Below, in pieces: positions 7,717 through 16,775 of a stretch of DNA of 64,000 nt. Source of the DNA: Nocardioides sp. AX2bis. GTDB lineage: Bacteria; Actinomycetota; Actinomycetes; Propionibacteriales; Nocardioidaceae. The notes under the pieces were generated by a model. The model saw only the letters and a list, made by a program, of their open reading frames with translations. It had not been told where the DNA came from and made no database searches. Location of the stretch: positions 2,148,958 to 2,212,957 of the forward strand of contig NZ_LR733215.1 in the NCBI RefSeq assembly GCF_902506435.1. The letters run 5' to 3'. The translations under genes and the position numbers were made by a program. The stretch's first letter is position 1, and each line of letters begins with the position of its first letter.

Positions 7717-8745
7717 ATGCGCGCCACGACGATCCACGCCCCCCGCGACATCCGTCTCTCCGAGGTCCCCGACGCCGCGGTCGAGCTCCCGACCGACGCG
7801 GTGGTGAGGGTGCTGGCCGGGTGCATCTGCGGCTCCGACCTGTGGCCCTACCGCGGCGAGAACGACATCACCGAGGGCGCCACCATCGGCCACGAGTGCG
7901 TGGGCGTGGTCGAGGAGGTCGGCTCCGAGGTCGGCTCGTTCCGGGTCGGCGACGTGGTCGTCGTGCCGTTCTGCCACTGCGACAACACCTGTGCGCACTG
8001 CCGGGCCGGCGTGCAGTCGGCGTGCACCAACCTCGGGATGACCCGCAGCGGCCAGGCCGAGCTGGCCCGCGTCACCCAGGCCGACGGCAGCCTGGTCGCC
8101 GTGCCCGGCGCCTCCGGCGGCACCGTCGACGAGGAGCTGCTGCCCTCGCTGCTCGCGCTGTCCGACGTGATGCCGACGGGGTGGCACGCCGCGGTCAGCG
8201 CCGGCGTCGCGCAGGGCGGTACGGCCGTCGTGGTCGGCGACGGCGCGGTCGGGCTGTGCGGGGTGCTGGCGGCCTCGGTGATGGGTGCGGAGAAGGTGGT
8301 CGCGCTCTCGCGCCACCAGCCCCGCCAGGACATCGCCCGCGCCTTCGGTGCGACCCACGTGGTCGCCGGACGCGGGGACGAGGCGCTGGAGGCGGTGCTG
8401 GAGATCACCGGCGGCCTCGGCGCCGACGCGGTGCTCGAGTGCGTGGGCACCGACCAGGCGATGCGGACCGCCTTCGACGTGGCCCGACCTGGCTCGACCG
8501 TCGGGTTCGTCGGGGTGCCCCACGGCGTCGAGCTGCCGGTCCGCCGGATGTTCTCCAAGAACGTCGGCCTGGCCGGCGGGATGGCGCCCGTGCGCCGCTA
8601 CCTGCCGCAGCTGCTCGACCTGGTCACCTCCCGCGAGATCGACCCGGGCCTGGTCTTCGACCTGACCCTGCCGCTGGCCGACGTCGCCGAGGGCTACCGC
8701 GCGATGGACGAGCGTCGGGCGGTCAAGGTCATGCTGCGGCCCTGA
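7717..8745 (+). CDS. Zinc-dependent alcohol dehydrogenase
   Basis: A 342-residue medium-chain dehydrogenase. GCICGSDLWPYRG holds the catalytic-zinc Cys, IGHECVGVV the conserved His/Glu, and CHCDNTCAHCRAGVQSAC the structural-zinc cysteines. The Rossmann motif VVVGDGAVGLCG is followed by a loop with ALSRHQPR; the Arg suggests NADP preference, which is inference. The substrate is unknown. ATG 7717 is likely leaderless (CATCGT seven bases upstream); an in-frame GTG at 7708 is the alternative. It is divergent from the XRE-MurA gene, and the 13 bases ending at the two ATGs are identical. Confidence 0.9.
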   Translation: MRATTIHAPRDIRLSEVPDAAVELPTDAVVRVLAGCICGSDLWPYRGENDITEGATIGHECVGVVEEVGSEVGSFRVGDVVVVPFCHCDNTCAHCRAGVQSACTNLGMTRSGQAELARVTQADGSLVAVPGASGGTVDEELLPSLLALSDVMPTGWHAAVSAGVAQGGTAVVVGDGAVGLCGVLAASVMGAEKVVALSRHQPRQDIARAFGATHVVAGRGDEALEAVLEITGGLGADAVLECVGTDQAMRTAFDVARPGSTVGFVGVPHGVELPVRRMFSKNVGLAGGMAPVRRYLPQLLDLVTSREIDPGLVFDLTLPLADVAEGYRAMDERRAVKVMLRP

Positions 8746-8761
8746 CCTCTCGCGGGTCGGG

Positions 8762-10066
8762 TCAGCCGGAGCCGACGCTGTTCGTCATCGCGCCCAGGGT
8801 CGGCCCGCTGAAGCCGGGGAAGACCGAGGCCGTGCTCGCACCGAACCGGGTCGAGACCACCTCGGCGAGCACGCTGCGGTAGTCGGTGGTGACGGTGAGG
8901 TCGGAGTAGGCCTGGGTGCCGAGGTCGGGGAACCGGCCGTAGAACCGGCCGCCGCGCACGCCCGCGCCGGCCAGCATCATCATGCTGCCGAACCCGTGGT
9001 CCAGGCCGCGGTTCGGGTTCTCCACGATCCGGCGCCCGAACTCGGTCAGCGTCACCAGGGTGACCGTCCCGGCGCGCGGGCCCAGGTCGGTGAAGAAGGC
9101 GGCGATCGCCTGGGCCAGCTCGGCGCAGCTGCGCTGCATCAGGCCCGAGTCGACGGTGCCGAGCTGGGCGTGCATGTCCCAGCTGCCGTGGTCGACGGTG
9201 AGCACCTCGGTGCCGACGTCCCCGCGGATGATGCGGGCCGCCGTGGCCATGGCGCCCCCGAGGTCGCCGGAGGGGTAGCGGGCACCGTTCTGCGGCCGGG
9301 CCGTGGTCTGACGGGCCGGTGCGAAGTCGGCGACGGCCCCGAGCGCCATCTGTGCGGCGCGGCCCAGGGCGTCGTCGCGCCCGCCCCACAGCGTGCGCAG
9401 CGACGACTCCCGCTGTCGCGGGTCGCCGCCGCCGGCGACGACGACGCTGTCGACGTCCTCGGTGCTCATCGCGGGGGTCGGGCCGACCAGGCTGGAGGGC
9501 AGGGCGCCGGCGTCGAGGTTGACCGCGCGCAGCGGGGTGGTCCGGTCCTCGAGGCCGACCAGCCGGTTCAGCCAGCCGGCGCGGGTGGTCGAGCCGGGGG
9601 CGGCGTCCTCGACCTCCTCCATGGCCGAGAAGTGCGACCGGTTGGGAGCCGGCAGCCCGACGGCCTGGACCGCGGCGAGGCGGCCCTGGGCCCACAGACC
9701 CTGGAGCGGCTTCAGCGCCGGGTGCCACCCGAAGAACCCGTCGCTGCCCCAGAGCCTCTCCGGCTGCACCCCGATCCTCGGCCGGGCCTTGTAGTAGGCG
9801 GGGTCACCGTGCGGGACCACCATCGACAGCCCGTCGGCCGCGCCGCGCAGGGAGAGCACGACCAGGGTGTTGCGGGCGGTGCCGCTGGCGGCCCGCGCGG
9901 TCTGCAGGACGGCATCGCCGACCATGGTGGTGGCGGTGGTGGCGGTGGTGGCCCCGACCAGGCCGGCACCGAGGCCGAGCACCCCGCGGCGCGAGAGCCC
10001 GGCGTACTCGGGGCAGCCGCAGCCGTCGGCGGCGGGGAGGGGGGAGGTCGTCGTCATGGGGGTCAC
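8762..10066 (-). CDS. DUF1501 domain protein, Tat-exported
   Basis: 434 residues. SRRGVLGLGAGLVGATTAT near residue 25 is a twin-arginine signal with a hydrophobic stretch, so export in folded form is likely. The body matches the DUF1501 family: LVVLSLRGAADGLSMVVPHGDPAYY, VDHGSWDMHAQ, TEFGRRIVENPNRGLDHGFG. DUF1501 proteins are distantly related to the alkaline phosphatase/sulfatase fold and have no firm function. The gene follows a DUF1800 gene with a GTGA overlap if GTG 10066 is used; ATG 10057 is an alternative. The two families are routinely encoded together. Confidence 0.9.
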   Translation of the reverse strand: MTPMTTTSPLPAADGCGCPEYAGLSRRGVLGLGAGLVGATTATTATTMVGDAVLQTARAASGTARNTLVVLSLRGAADGLSMVVPHGDPAYYKARPRIGVQPERLWGSDGFFGWHPALKPLQGLWAQGRLAAVQAVGLPAPNRSHFSAMEEVEDAAPGSTTRAGWLNRLVGLEDRTTPLRAVNLDAGALPSSLVGPTPAMSTEDVDSVVVAGGGDPRQRESSLRTLWGGRDDALGRAAQMALGAVADFAPARQTTARPQNGARYPSGDLGGAMATAARIIRGDVGTEVLTVDHGSWDMHAQLGTVDSGLMQRSCAELAQAIAAFFTDLGPRAGTVTLVTLTEFGRRIVENPNRGLDHGFGSMMMLAGAGVRGGRFYGRFPDLGTQAYSDLTVTTDYRSVLAEVVSTRFGASTASVFPGFSGPTLGAMTNSVGSG

Positions 10067-11490
10067 CGGAGGAAGTGTTCGGGGGAGTCGAGGACGGTCA
10101 GCAGCACGCGGGGCATGCCGTAGCGCAGGAGCTTGTGGTCACGGGTGACCTTCTCGGACGGCGAGCTGTCCATCACCTGGCAGCAGGCCCGGACCAGCGC
10201 GGGCGTCGCGCGGCGGTGGAGCAGCTGGTTCGCGAGGTGGTCGACCACCTGCTCGAAGGTCGCGGGCAGCCGCGGCAGCCAGGCGCGCTGCCGTCGGTAG
10301 GTGATGTCGTCGTTCGGGTAGTAGCCGCCGCCGACGACGTGGTGGATCCGGTACGAGGCGAGCATCCGGGCGGGGTTGCACCAGGCGTCGTTGCCGATCG
10401 GTGCGCCGTCGGGTCGGGGCCAGGCCAGGGGCATCAGGCCCATCGACCGGGCCTGCCAGAGGATCGCGTTGGCCGCGGAGGTCTGTCGCGTGGGGCGGGC
10501 GATCCGGGTCCGGGTGAGCCGGTAGGTCGCGACCAGGTCCTCGGCGGGGTCGCGGACCTTGCGCCCGGCGGAGGCTGCGAAGTCGGGGGAGTCGACCAGC
10601 GCCTGCAGGACGGGCACGACCGCGGTGTCGTGGTCGAGGTAGACCTGGGCCAGCCGGTCGACGAAGGCCTCGGACGGGTCGTCGCGCACGAACTTGACGG
10701 CCAGCCGCCGGGCCAGGCGTCGGGCCGTGAGCGGGTGCCGGGCCAGGTGCGCGAGGTAGGCCTCGGTCACCGCGCGCCCGTCCTGGGCCTTGTTGCCGTG
10801 CGTGAAGCCGAGGACCGACACCGTGCCGGTGGCGTGGTGGTCGGGGCGGTAGGACGCCGCCCAGGTCGGGCTCGGGTTCCCCTCGATGGTGTCGACCGCC
10901 CACCCGGTGAGGATCCGCGCCGAGTCCTTGACCTCGGCCTCGGTGTAGGCGCCCAGGCCGACGGTGTGCAGCTCGAGGAGCTCCCGGCCGAGGTTCTCGT
11001 TGGGCTGGCGGGCGGTGGAGCGGGCGTTGTCGAGGTAGACCAGCATCGCCGGGTGCAGGACCGCGGCGCGCAGGATCTCGGCGAACGAGGTGAAGGCCAG
11101 CGACCGCAGGGTGTCGCCGTAGCCGCGGCGGTGGACGTACGACGTCTCGCCGCCGATGGTGGGGACGTTGAGCAGCTGCTCCCAGAACTCGGTCATCACC
11201 TCACGGACCTGGCGGTCGGCACGGATCCGGCGGCACAGCACGTAGCGCTGGTAGTCGTAGGCGAACTGGTGGCTGGCGCTGTCGCGCCACAACCGGACCG
11301 GGTCCCACGACAGGTGGCCCCACCAGCCCTGGCACTCGTCAGCGGCCGGGTCCTCGACGGGGGCGGCGAGCTGCTGGTCGAACCAGGTCCGGGCACCGCC
11401 GGCGCGACGGACCTGCGAGGCCAGGGCCGGGGTCAGCCCGTAGGAGAACCGGGCGGCCAGGAGGCGCTGCTCGGGGGCAAGAAGCTTCAC
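10063..11490 (-). CDS. DUF1800 domain protein
   Basis: 475 residues matching DUF1800: RLLAARFSYGLTP at the start, MTEFWEQLLNVPT, NENLGRELLELHTVGLG, YTEAEVKDSARILTGW and a C-terminal VLDSPEHFLR. DUF1800 proteins of unknown function are nearly always paired with DUF1501 proteins, as here, where the genes overlap by four bases on the same strand. No signal peptide is evident, unlike the Tat-exported partner. Whether the two are co-exported or act in sequence cannot be told from the sequence. Confidence 0.9.
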   Translation of the reverse strand: MKLLAPEQRLLAARFSYGLTPALASQVRRAGGARTWFDQQLAAPVEDPAADECQGWWGHLSWDPVRLWRDSASHQFAYDYQRYVLCRRIRADRQVREVMTEFWEQLLNVPTIGGETSYVHRRGYGDTLRSLAFTSFAEILRAAVLHPAMLVYLDNARSTARQPNENLGRELLELHTVGLGAYTEAEVKDSARILTGWAVDTIEGNPSPTWAASYRPDHHATGTVSVLGFTHGNKAQDGRAVTEAYLAHLARHPLTARRLARRLAVKFVRDDPSEAFVDRLAQVYLDHDTAVVPVLQALVDSPDFAASAGRKVRDPAEDLVATYRLTRTRIARPTRQTSAANAILWQARSMGLMPLAWPRPDGAPIGNDAWCNPARMLASYRIHHVVGGGYYPNDDITYRRQRAWLPRLPATFEQVVDHLANQLLHRRATPALVRACCQVMDSSPSEKVTRDHKLLRYGMPRVLLTVLDSPEHFLR

Positions 11491-11565
11491 GGGGGAGTCA
11501 TCGGCACGCCGGGGGCCGGTGTTGAGGGCGCGCGACAGGCAGGTGGCGGCGTACCGCGGTGCAGG

Positions 11566-13905
11566 TCAGGCGGGGTGCGGGCGGGGGACCTCGCGTGCGG
11601 GGACGACGCCGTCGGGAGCGGCGGGGAGCGTGAGCCGGAAGACGGTTCCGCCGCTGGGGAGGTGGTCGGCCACGACCGTGCCGCCGTGCCGCTCCACGGT
11701 GCTGCGCACGATCGACAGCCCCAGGCCGGTGCCGCGGTAGTCCCCCGCGTGCACCCGGTGGAAGGCGTCGAAGACGGCGTCGAGCTGGTCGTGGGGAACG
11801 CCGATGCCGTTGTCGGCGACCTCGACGACGACCACGTCGTCGGTGCGGCGTCCCTCGACGGTGACGACCGGGACCACACCGTCGGCGACGTACTTCACCG
11901 CGTTCCCGACGAGGTTGTCCAGCACCTGCCGCAGCTGGCCGGCGTCCCCGGCGACCGGGGGGACCGCCCCGACCTCGATCCGGGGCCGGCCACCGCCGAC
12001 CGGCTCCTCCGACCAGCGGGCCGCGACGTCGGCGGCGATCGCGCCGAGGTCCACCGCGTCGCGGGCCAGGGTGGCGTCGCGCGCGGTGACGAAGGTGAGC
12101 AGGTCGTCGATGAGGTCGTGCATCCCGCTGGTCGCGGTCCCGATCCGGGCCAGCGCGCGTGCTGCGGTCGGCGGCACGGGGTCCTCGCCGGCCAGTGCGG
12201 CGACCTGGGTGGCGAGCACCTCCGTCCAGCCCGAGACCGTGCTGAGGGGGCTGACCAGGTCGTGCGCGACGACCCCGGCGAAGGAGGCGAGGCCGTCACG
12301 CTCGCGGCGTTCGGCCGTGACGTCGTGGTAGACGACGAGGGTGGCCCGCCGGCCGCCGCCGACGCTGACCGCGGTGGCCCGGACCTCCAGACGCCGGGAC
12401 TCGCCACCGTCGGCGGGGACCACGACGAGGTCCTGGGGCTCCGAGACGCTGTCGGGGTGGTCGGCGGCGCGCTCGGACTGGGTGCGCAGCAGGGCCTCGA
12501 TGCTCGTCTCCTTGCCGTCGGGGCGCAGCACCTTCATCCGGCGGTGGTCGACGTGGGTCCCGACCGCGGCCGCGCCGCCCCCGGTCAGCCTCACACCGGC
12601 GTCGTTGCGCAGCAGCACCGTGCCGTCGTCGGCGACGAGCAGGACACCCTCCGCCATCGCCCCGAGCACCCGGGACAGCGTCTCGGCCTGGTCCGCAGCG
12701 CCCGATCGGGCGGCGACGAGGTCCGCGTTGAGCCGACGACGCTCGGCGGCGTCGAGGGCCAGCACCATGGTCAGCGCGACCACGAAGGCCACCCAGAGCT
12801 GGGTGACCGAGGCGGCGTCGCGGGCCGGGCCCAGCGGCACGAAGCCACCCAGGCCGAGGACCGCCGAGACCACGACCGCGCTCGCGAGGAGGACGGCGTG
12901 CACGTTGGCCCCCAACGGGCTGAGCCGCAGCCCCGCCCAGACGCTGGTCGCCAGCACCAGGAACGCCAGGGGCAGCCGGTCCTGGGTGGTGAGGACCACC
13001 ACCACCAGCCCCGCGGTGACGGAGTAGAGCGCCAGCAGCTCGACCGGGCTGTCGCGGACGGTCCCCAGGGGCCGGTCGGACGTCGCGGCTCGCGCGGCGA
13101 TCGGTGTCGCGCGCCGGGCGCGGCGCAGCAGCCACCGGTCGCGGGCGAGCAGCACGACCGGGACGATCGCGATGACGCCGGCCAGGTTGCGGACGGCGAG
13201 CTCGAGCCCGGGAGCCGGGTCGCCGCGCAGCAGCGGCTCCCAGGTGATCTCGAAGGCCACCAGGGCCGAGAGCAGGCACGACGACACCCCGGCGACCAGC
13301 ACGAACGCCACGTCCCGGCCGGCGCGCAGGGTGGGGCCGTCGTCGGCCGAGCGTGGGCCGCGGAGCCGGGGTGCGACGAGGCCGAGCACGCCGGAGAAGA
13401 CCAGGCCGAGCGACACCGCGACCAGGCCGAGGTCCCGGGAGAGCGGCCAGGTGGCGCCGGTGGCGAGGTTGACGCTCGCGGCAGCGAGGAAGAGCACGGC
13501 CCCGTCGACGACCAGGGAGCGTCGCCAGCCGAGCACCGCGAACCACACCGCGATCACGCCGTTGGCCGGCCAGATCAGCGCCAGCGACTCGCCCTCGGGC
13601 ACGGTGAGCCGGCCCAGGTAGGCGAAGACCAGGAAGCCCAGCGCGCCGGCGGCGGTGACGGCCCACCGACCGGCGCCCCCTCGTGGTGGCCAGGCCGTGC
13701 GGGAGGGGTCCCCGCCCGGCCCGGTCCGCGGGGACGTCGGGGGAACCGGTGGCACGGCCGCCGCGGGTCCTCCGGCGGCGTACGCCGGTGCCGGCCGGTC
13801 TGGGTCGGAGGCGACGGGCCCGTCCGCGCCGCGCCCCAGCGGCGCCGGCCCCGGCGTCGGGTCCGCGCGGGCGCGACGGCGCGGGCGGGCACTGAGGATC
13901 GTCAT
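11566..13905 (-). CDS. Membrane sensor histidine kinase, MASE1-like
   Basis: 779 residues. After a Pro/Gly-rich N-terminus of about 75 residues come about eight transmembrane helices including SLALIWPANGVIAVWFAVLG and LELAVRNLAGVIAIVPVVLL, a MASE1-like integral sensor. A PAS-like segment (LGAMAEGVLLVADDGTVLLRND) follows, then VVAHDLVSPLSTVSGW with the phospho-accepting His, and an HATPase domain with N, G1 and G2 boxes (LVGNAVKY, VADNGIGVP, GTGLGLSIV). No response regulator is adjacent, so its partner is unknown. ATG 13905 was preferred to the longer frame to 13935. Confidence 0.9.
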   Translation of the reverse strand: MTILSARPRRRARADPTPGPAPLGRGADGPVASDPDRPAPAYAAGGPAAAVPPVPPTSPRTGPGGDPSRTAWPPRGGAGRWAVTAAGALGFLVFAYLGRLTVPEGESLALIWPANGVIAVWFAVLGWRRSLVVDGAVLFLAAASVNLATGATWPLSRDLGLVAVSLGLVFSGVLGLVAPRLRGPRSADDGPTLRAGRDVAFVLVAGVSSCLLSALVAFEITWEPLLRGDPAPGLELAVRNLAGVIAIVPVVLLARDRWLLRRARRATPIAARAATSDRPLGTVRDSPVELLALYSVTAGLVVVVLTTQDRLPLAFLVLATSVWAGLRLSPLGANVHAVLLASAVVVSAVLGLGGFVPLGPARDAASVTQLWVAFVVALTMVLALDAAERRRLNADLVAARSGAADQAETLSRVLGAMAEGVLLVADDGTVLLRNDAGVRLTGGGAAAVGTHVDHRRMKVLRPDGKETSIEALLRTQSERAADHPDSVSEPQDLVVVPADGGESRRLEVRATAVSVGGGRRATLVVYHDVTAERRERDGLASFAGVVAHDLVSPLSTVSGWTEVLATQVAALAGEDPVPPTAARALARIGTATSGMHDLIDDLLTFVTARDATLARDAVDLGAIAADVAARWSEEPVGGGRPRIEVGAVPPVAGDAGQLRQVLDNLVGNAVKYVADGVVPVVTVEGRRTDDVVVVEVADNGIGVPHDQLDAVFDAFHRVHAGDYRGTGLGLSIVRSTVERHGGTVVADHLPSGGTVFRLTLPAAPDGVVPAREVPRPHPA

Positions 13906-14052
13906 GGACTGCCTGTCGCTGGGGGGTGGTTCCACGGCGTCGGGACGGCCACATCATGGCTCACCGGTGGTCCTCCCGACCAGGGTCGCCTGGCACTCGT
14001 GGTGCGCGCCCCGGGTGAGGCGACCCCGGGGGGAGGGCGGTAGGACAGGGGG

Positions 14053-14934
14053 ATGAAGACACGACACCTCGGCAACGACTCCGTCGGCCACGTCCAGGTG
14101 GGCGCGATCGGGCTGGGTCTGATGACCTTCGACCAGTCCGGGGCAGCCCCCCGCCAGCAGCTGCTCGACACGATCCGCACCGCGCTCGACCGCGGGGTGA
14201 CCCTCTTCGACACCGCCGACGCCTACGGCCACGGTGACGCGGGCGCCGGCGCCCAGGGGCAGAACGAGTCCCTCGTCGCGGGCCTGCTCGACGAGCTCGG
14301 GGTGCGCGACCAGGTCCTGCTGGCCACCAAGGGCGGGCACGTGCGTACGGAGGGCGGCGACTGGGGTCTGGACTCCTCGGCCGAGCACCTCCGCTCGGCC
14401 GTCGACGCGAGCCTGCAGCGCCTCGGCGTCGACCAGATCGCCCTGTGGCAGCACCACCGTCCCGACCCGGAGGTGCCCTACGAGGAGGTCGTGGGCACGC
14501 TGCGGGAGATCCACGAGTCGGGCAAGGTCGCGATGGTCGGGCTGTCCAACGCCGACCCCGAGCAGATCCGGCTGGCGCACGAGGTCCTGGGGGACGCCCT
14601 GGTGAGCGTGCAGAACCAGTTCTCGCCCAAGTTCCGCAGCAGCCGGCCCGAGATCACCGTCTGCGAGGAGCTCGGCCTGGCCTTCCTGCCGTGGAGCCCG
14701 CTCGGCGGGCTCAACGACGCCAAGGAGCTGGCGCAGAAGCACCCCGCGTTCGCCGAGGTCGCCGAGGAGCGCGGGGCGAGCGCGCAGCAGGTGGCGCTGG
14801 CCTGGTCGTTGGCGCAGTCGGACTGCGTGATCCCGATCCCGGGGGCCAAGCGGCCCCAGTCGGTGGAGAGCTCGGCCGCGGCGGCCGACCTCGAGCTGAG
14901 CACCGACGAGCTGCGGCGCCTCGACGCCGACTGA
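14053..14934 (+). CDS. Aldo/keto reductase
   Basis: A 293-residue AKR-fold oxidoreductase with FDTADAYG (catalytic Asp/Tyr), LATKGG (Lys), LWQHHRPD (His) and the C-terminal SVESSAAAADLELSTDE cofactor-binding end. It is a cytosolic NAD(P)H-dependent carbonyl reductase of unassigned substrate. TAGGAC lies six bases before the ATG, so the message may be leaderless. A strong bidirectional hairpin follows. Confidence 0.9.
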   Translation: MKTRHLGNDSVGHVQVGAIGLGLMTFDQSGAAPRQQLLDTIRTALDRGVTLFDTADAYGHGDAGAGAQGQNESLVAGLLDELGVRDQVLLATKGGHVRTEGGDWGLDSSAEHLRSAVDASLQRLGVDQIALWQHHRPDPEVPYEEVVGTLREIHESGKVAMVGLSNADPEQIRLAHEVLGDALVSVQNQFSPKFRSSRPEITVCEELGLAFLPWSPLGGLNDAKELAQKHPAFAEVAEERGASAQQVALAWSLAQSDCVIPIPGAKRPQSVESSAAAADLELSTDELRRLDAD

Positions 14935-14950
14935 GCGGCCGCAGCAACGG

Positions 14951-14996
14951 GTCGTGTGCCTGAGCCCGGTCCTGGGGCCGTGCTCAGGCACACGAC
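14951..14996. terminator. Bidirectional terminator hairpin
   Basis: GTCGTGTGCCTGAGC at 14951-14965 pairs perfectly with its reverse complement at 14982-14996 across a 16-base loop. It sits between two convergent genes (aldo/keto reductase and methyltransferase) and would serve both. Confidence 0.8.
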
Positions 14997-15008
14997 TGCC
15001 GGTGGCGG

Positions 15009-15833
15009 TCAGACGACCGCCAGCACCTCGCCGTGCAGCAGGGAGAGCCAGCCGTCCGGGTCCGCCGCCCAGGTCCGCCAGCCGGCGGCGACCCGCTCGA
15101 GGTCGTCGCGGGTGGCCCGGCCCTCCGAGACCAGCTGGTCCGCCAGCGCCGAGGTGGTGATCCGGTCGGCCCAGAGACCGCCCCACCAGGCGCGGTCGTC
15201 CGGGGTCGCGAAGCACCACGTGGCGGAGGACGGGCGTAGGTCGGTGAAGCCGGCCGCGCGGGCCCACGACAGCAGCCGGCGGCCCGCGTCCGGCTCGCCG
15301 CCGTTGGCGCGGGCCGCGTCGCGGTAGAGGTCCAGCCACGCGTCGAGCTCGGGCACGCGGGGCCACCAGGTGAAGGCGGAGTAGTCGCTGTCGCGCACCG
15401 CGACCAGGCCGCCGGGCCGCGTGACGCGGCGCATCTCGCGCAGGGCCTGCACCGGGTCGGCGACGTGCTGAAGGACCTGGTGGGCGTGGACGACGTCGAC
15501 GCTGTCGTCGGGCAGGTCGAGGGCGTGGACGTCGCCGACGACCAGCTCGACCCCGGTGACGCCCTGCGACGCCAGCTCACGGCGGGTCAGGTCGAGCGCG
15601 CCCTCGCCGACCTCGAGCGCGGTGACCCGTCCCGGGGCCACCGCGCGGGCCAGGTCGGCGGTGATCGTGCCGGGCCCGCTGCCCACGTCGAGCAGGTGCA
15701 GGTCGGGACGGCGCGCGGCCAGCTCCGCCAGCGCGGGGAGCAGGTAACCCGCGGAGTTCTCCGCGGTGCGCCACCGGTGCGAGCGCAGGACGGACTCGTG
15801 GTGGCCGTGGGTGTAGACGTGCTCCGGGGTCAT
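15009..15833 (-). CDS. Class I SAM-dependent methyltransferase
   Basis: 274 residues with motif I LLDVGSGPGT, an acidic residue at the next strand (ALEVGEG), VVGDVHALDLPDDSVD (motif II region) and LREMRRVTRPGGLVAVRD, the UbiE/Coq5-like methyltransferase pattern. The substrate is unknown. The ATG lies six bases after TAGCCT, so it is probably leaderless. It is divergent from the YbfF-like gene. Confidence 0.88.
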   Translation of the reverse strand: MTPEHVYTHGHHESVLRSHRWRTAENSAGYLLPALAELAARRPDLHLLDVGSGPGTITADLARAVAPGRVTALEVGEGALDLTRRELASQGVTGVELVVGDVHALDLPDDSVDVVHAHQVLQHVADPVQALREMRRVTRPGGLVAVRDSDYSAFTWWPRVPELDAWLDLYRDAARANGGEPDAGRRLLSWARAAGFTDLRPSSATWCFATPDDRAWWGGLWADRITTSALADQLVSEGRATRDDLERVAAGWRTWAADPDGWLSLLHGEVLAVV

Positions 15834-15839
15834 GGGTCG

Positions 15840-15886
15840 AGGCTAGGACGGCGGGTCGGGACCGCCGGGTCCCGTCTCACTAGGCT
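15840..15886. promoter_or_regulatory. Divergent leaderless promoters
   Basis: Two -10 elements face outwards in the 59-base gap: TAGCCT (minus strand, 15845-15840) six bases before the methyltransferase ATG, and TAGGCT (plus strand, 15881-15886) six bases before the esterase GTG. The spacing puts both transcription starts at or next to the start codons. No clear -35 was recognised. Confidence 0.6.
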
Positions 15887-15892
15887 GGGACG

Positions 15893-16705
15893 GTGAGCAG
15901 CACCGCGGACGACGCCCCCACCATCCACGCCACCGAGGTGGGCGACAGCGGCCCGCGGGTCGTCTTCCTGCACGGGCTCTTCGGGCAGGGCCGCAACTTC
16001 ACGCAGGCCGCGAAGGCGCTCGTGCCGGACCTGCGCTCGGTGCTGGTCGACCTGCCCAACCACGGCCGCTCGGCGTGGACCGAGGAGGCCGACTACGTCG
16101 TGGTCGCCGAGGTGGTCGCCACCTGGCTGCGGACGACGTACGGCGGGGAGCCGGTGCACCTCGTCGGGCACTCGATGGGGGGCAAGGTGGCGATGGTCCT
16201 GGCGCTCGCGCACCCCGACCTCGTCGACCGCCTGGTCGTCGTCGACATCTCCCCGGCCACCAGCGACGGCGCCGGCGAGTTCGAGCACCTGCTGGGGGCG
16301 CTGGCCGGGGTGGACCTCACGATGCTCGAGCGGCGTGGCGACGCCGACGAGCAGCTGCGCGGCACGATCAACGACGAGCGGGTCCGTGGCTTCCTCCTGC
16401 AGAACCTGCGCTCCGGGTCCGGGGACAGCGGCTTCCGGTGGCAGGCCAACCTCGACCTGCTGCGCCGCGAGCTGGCCGACATCGGCGGCTTCCCCGACCT
16501 CGACTCGACCTTCGACCACCCGGTGCTGTGGATGGCGGGGGAGCGGTCTCGCTACGTGCTGCCCGAGCACGAGCCGGCGATGCGGCGGCTCTTCCCCCGC
16601 ACCACCCTGGTCACGATCAAGGGCGCCGGGCACTGGGTGCACTCGGAGAAGCCGGAGGCGTTCGTCTCGGCGCTGCGGGTGTTCCTCACCGCCGCTGACC
16701 GCTGA
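15893..16705 (+). CDS. YbfF-like alpha/beta-hydrolase esterase
   Basis: 270 residues. FLHGLFGQGRNF, DLPNHGRSAWT, GHSMGGKVAM (nucleophile Ser), VVDISPA and GAGHWVHSEKP (catalytic His) match the YbfF/ABHD11 esterase group almost motif for motif. It is a cytosolic esterase or thioesterase with unknown physiological substrate. The GTG start is leaderless (TAGGCT, six bases). Confidence 0.9.
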   Translation: MSSTADDAPTIHATEVGDSGPRVVFLHGLFGQGRNFTQAAKALVPDLRSVLVDLPNHGRSAWTEEADYVVVAEVVATWLRTTYGGEPVHLVGHSMGGKVAMVLALAHPDLVDRLVVVDISPATSDGAGEFEHLLGALAGVDLTMLERRGDADEQLRGTINDERVRGFLLQNLRSGSGDSGFRWQANLDLLRRELADIGGFPDLDSTFDHPVLWMAGERSRYVLPEHEPAMRRLFPRTTLVTIKGAGHWVHSEKPEAFVSALRVFLTAADR

Positions 16706-16775
16706 GGCGGGGCCAGGGCTGCAGCACCGGTGCCAGGTCGACCCGGAACCGGCCGGACCCGCCAGGACGTGCGCC

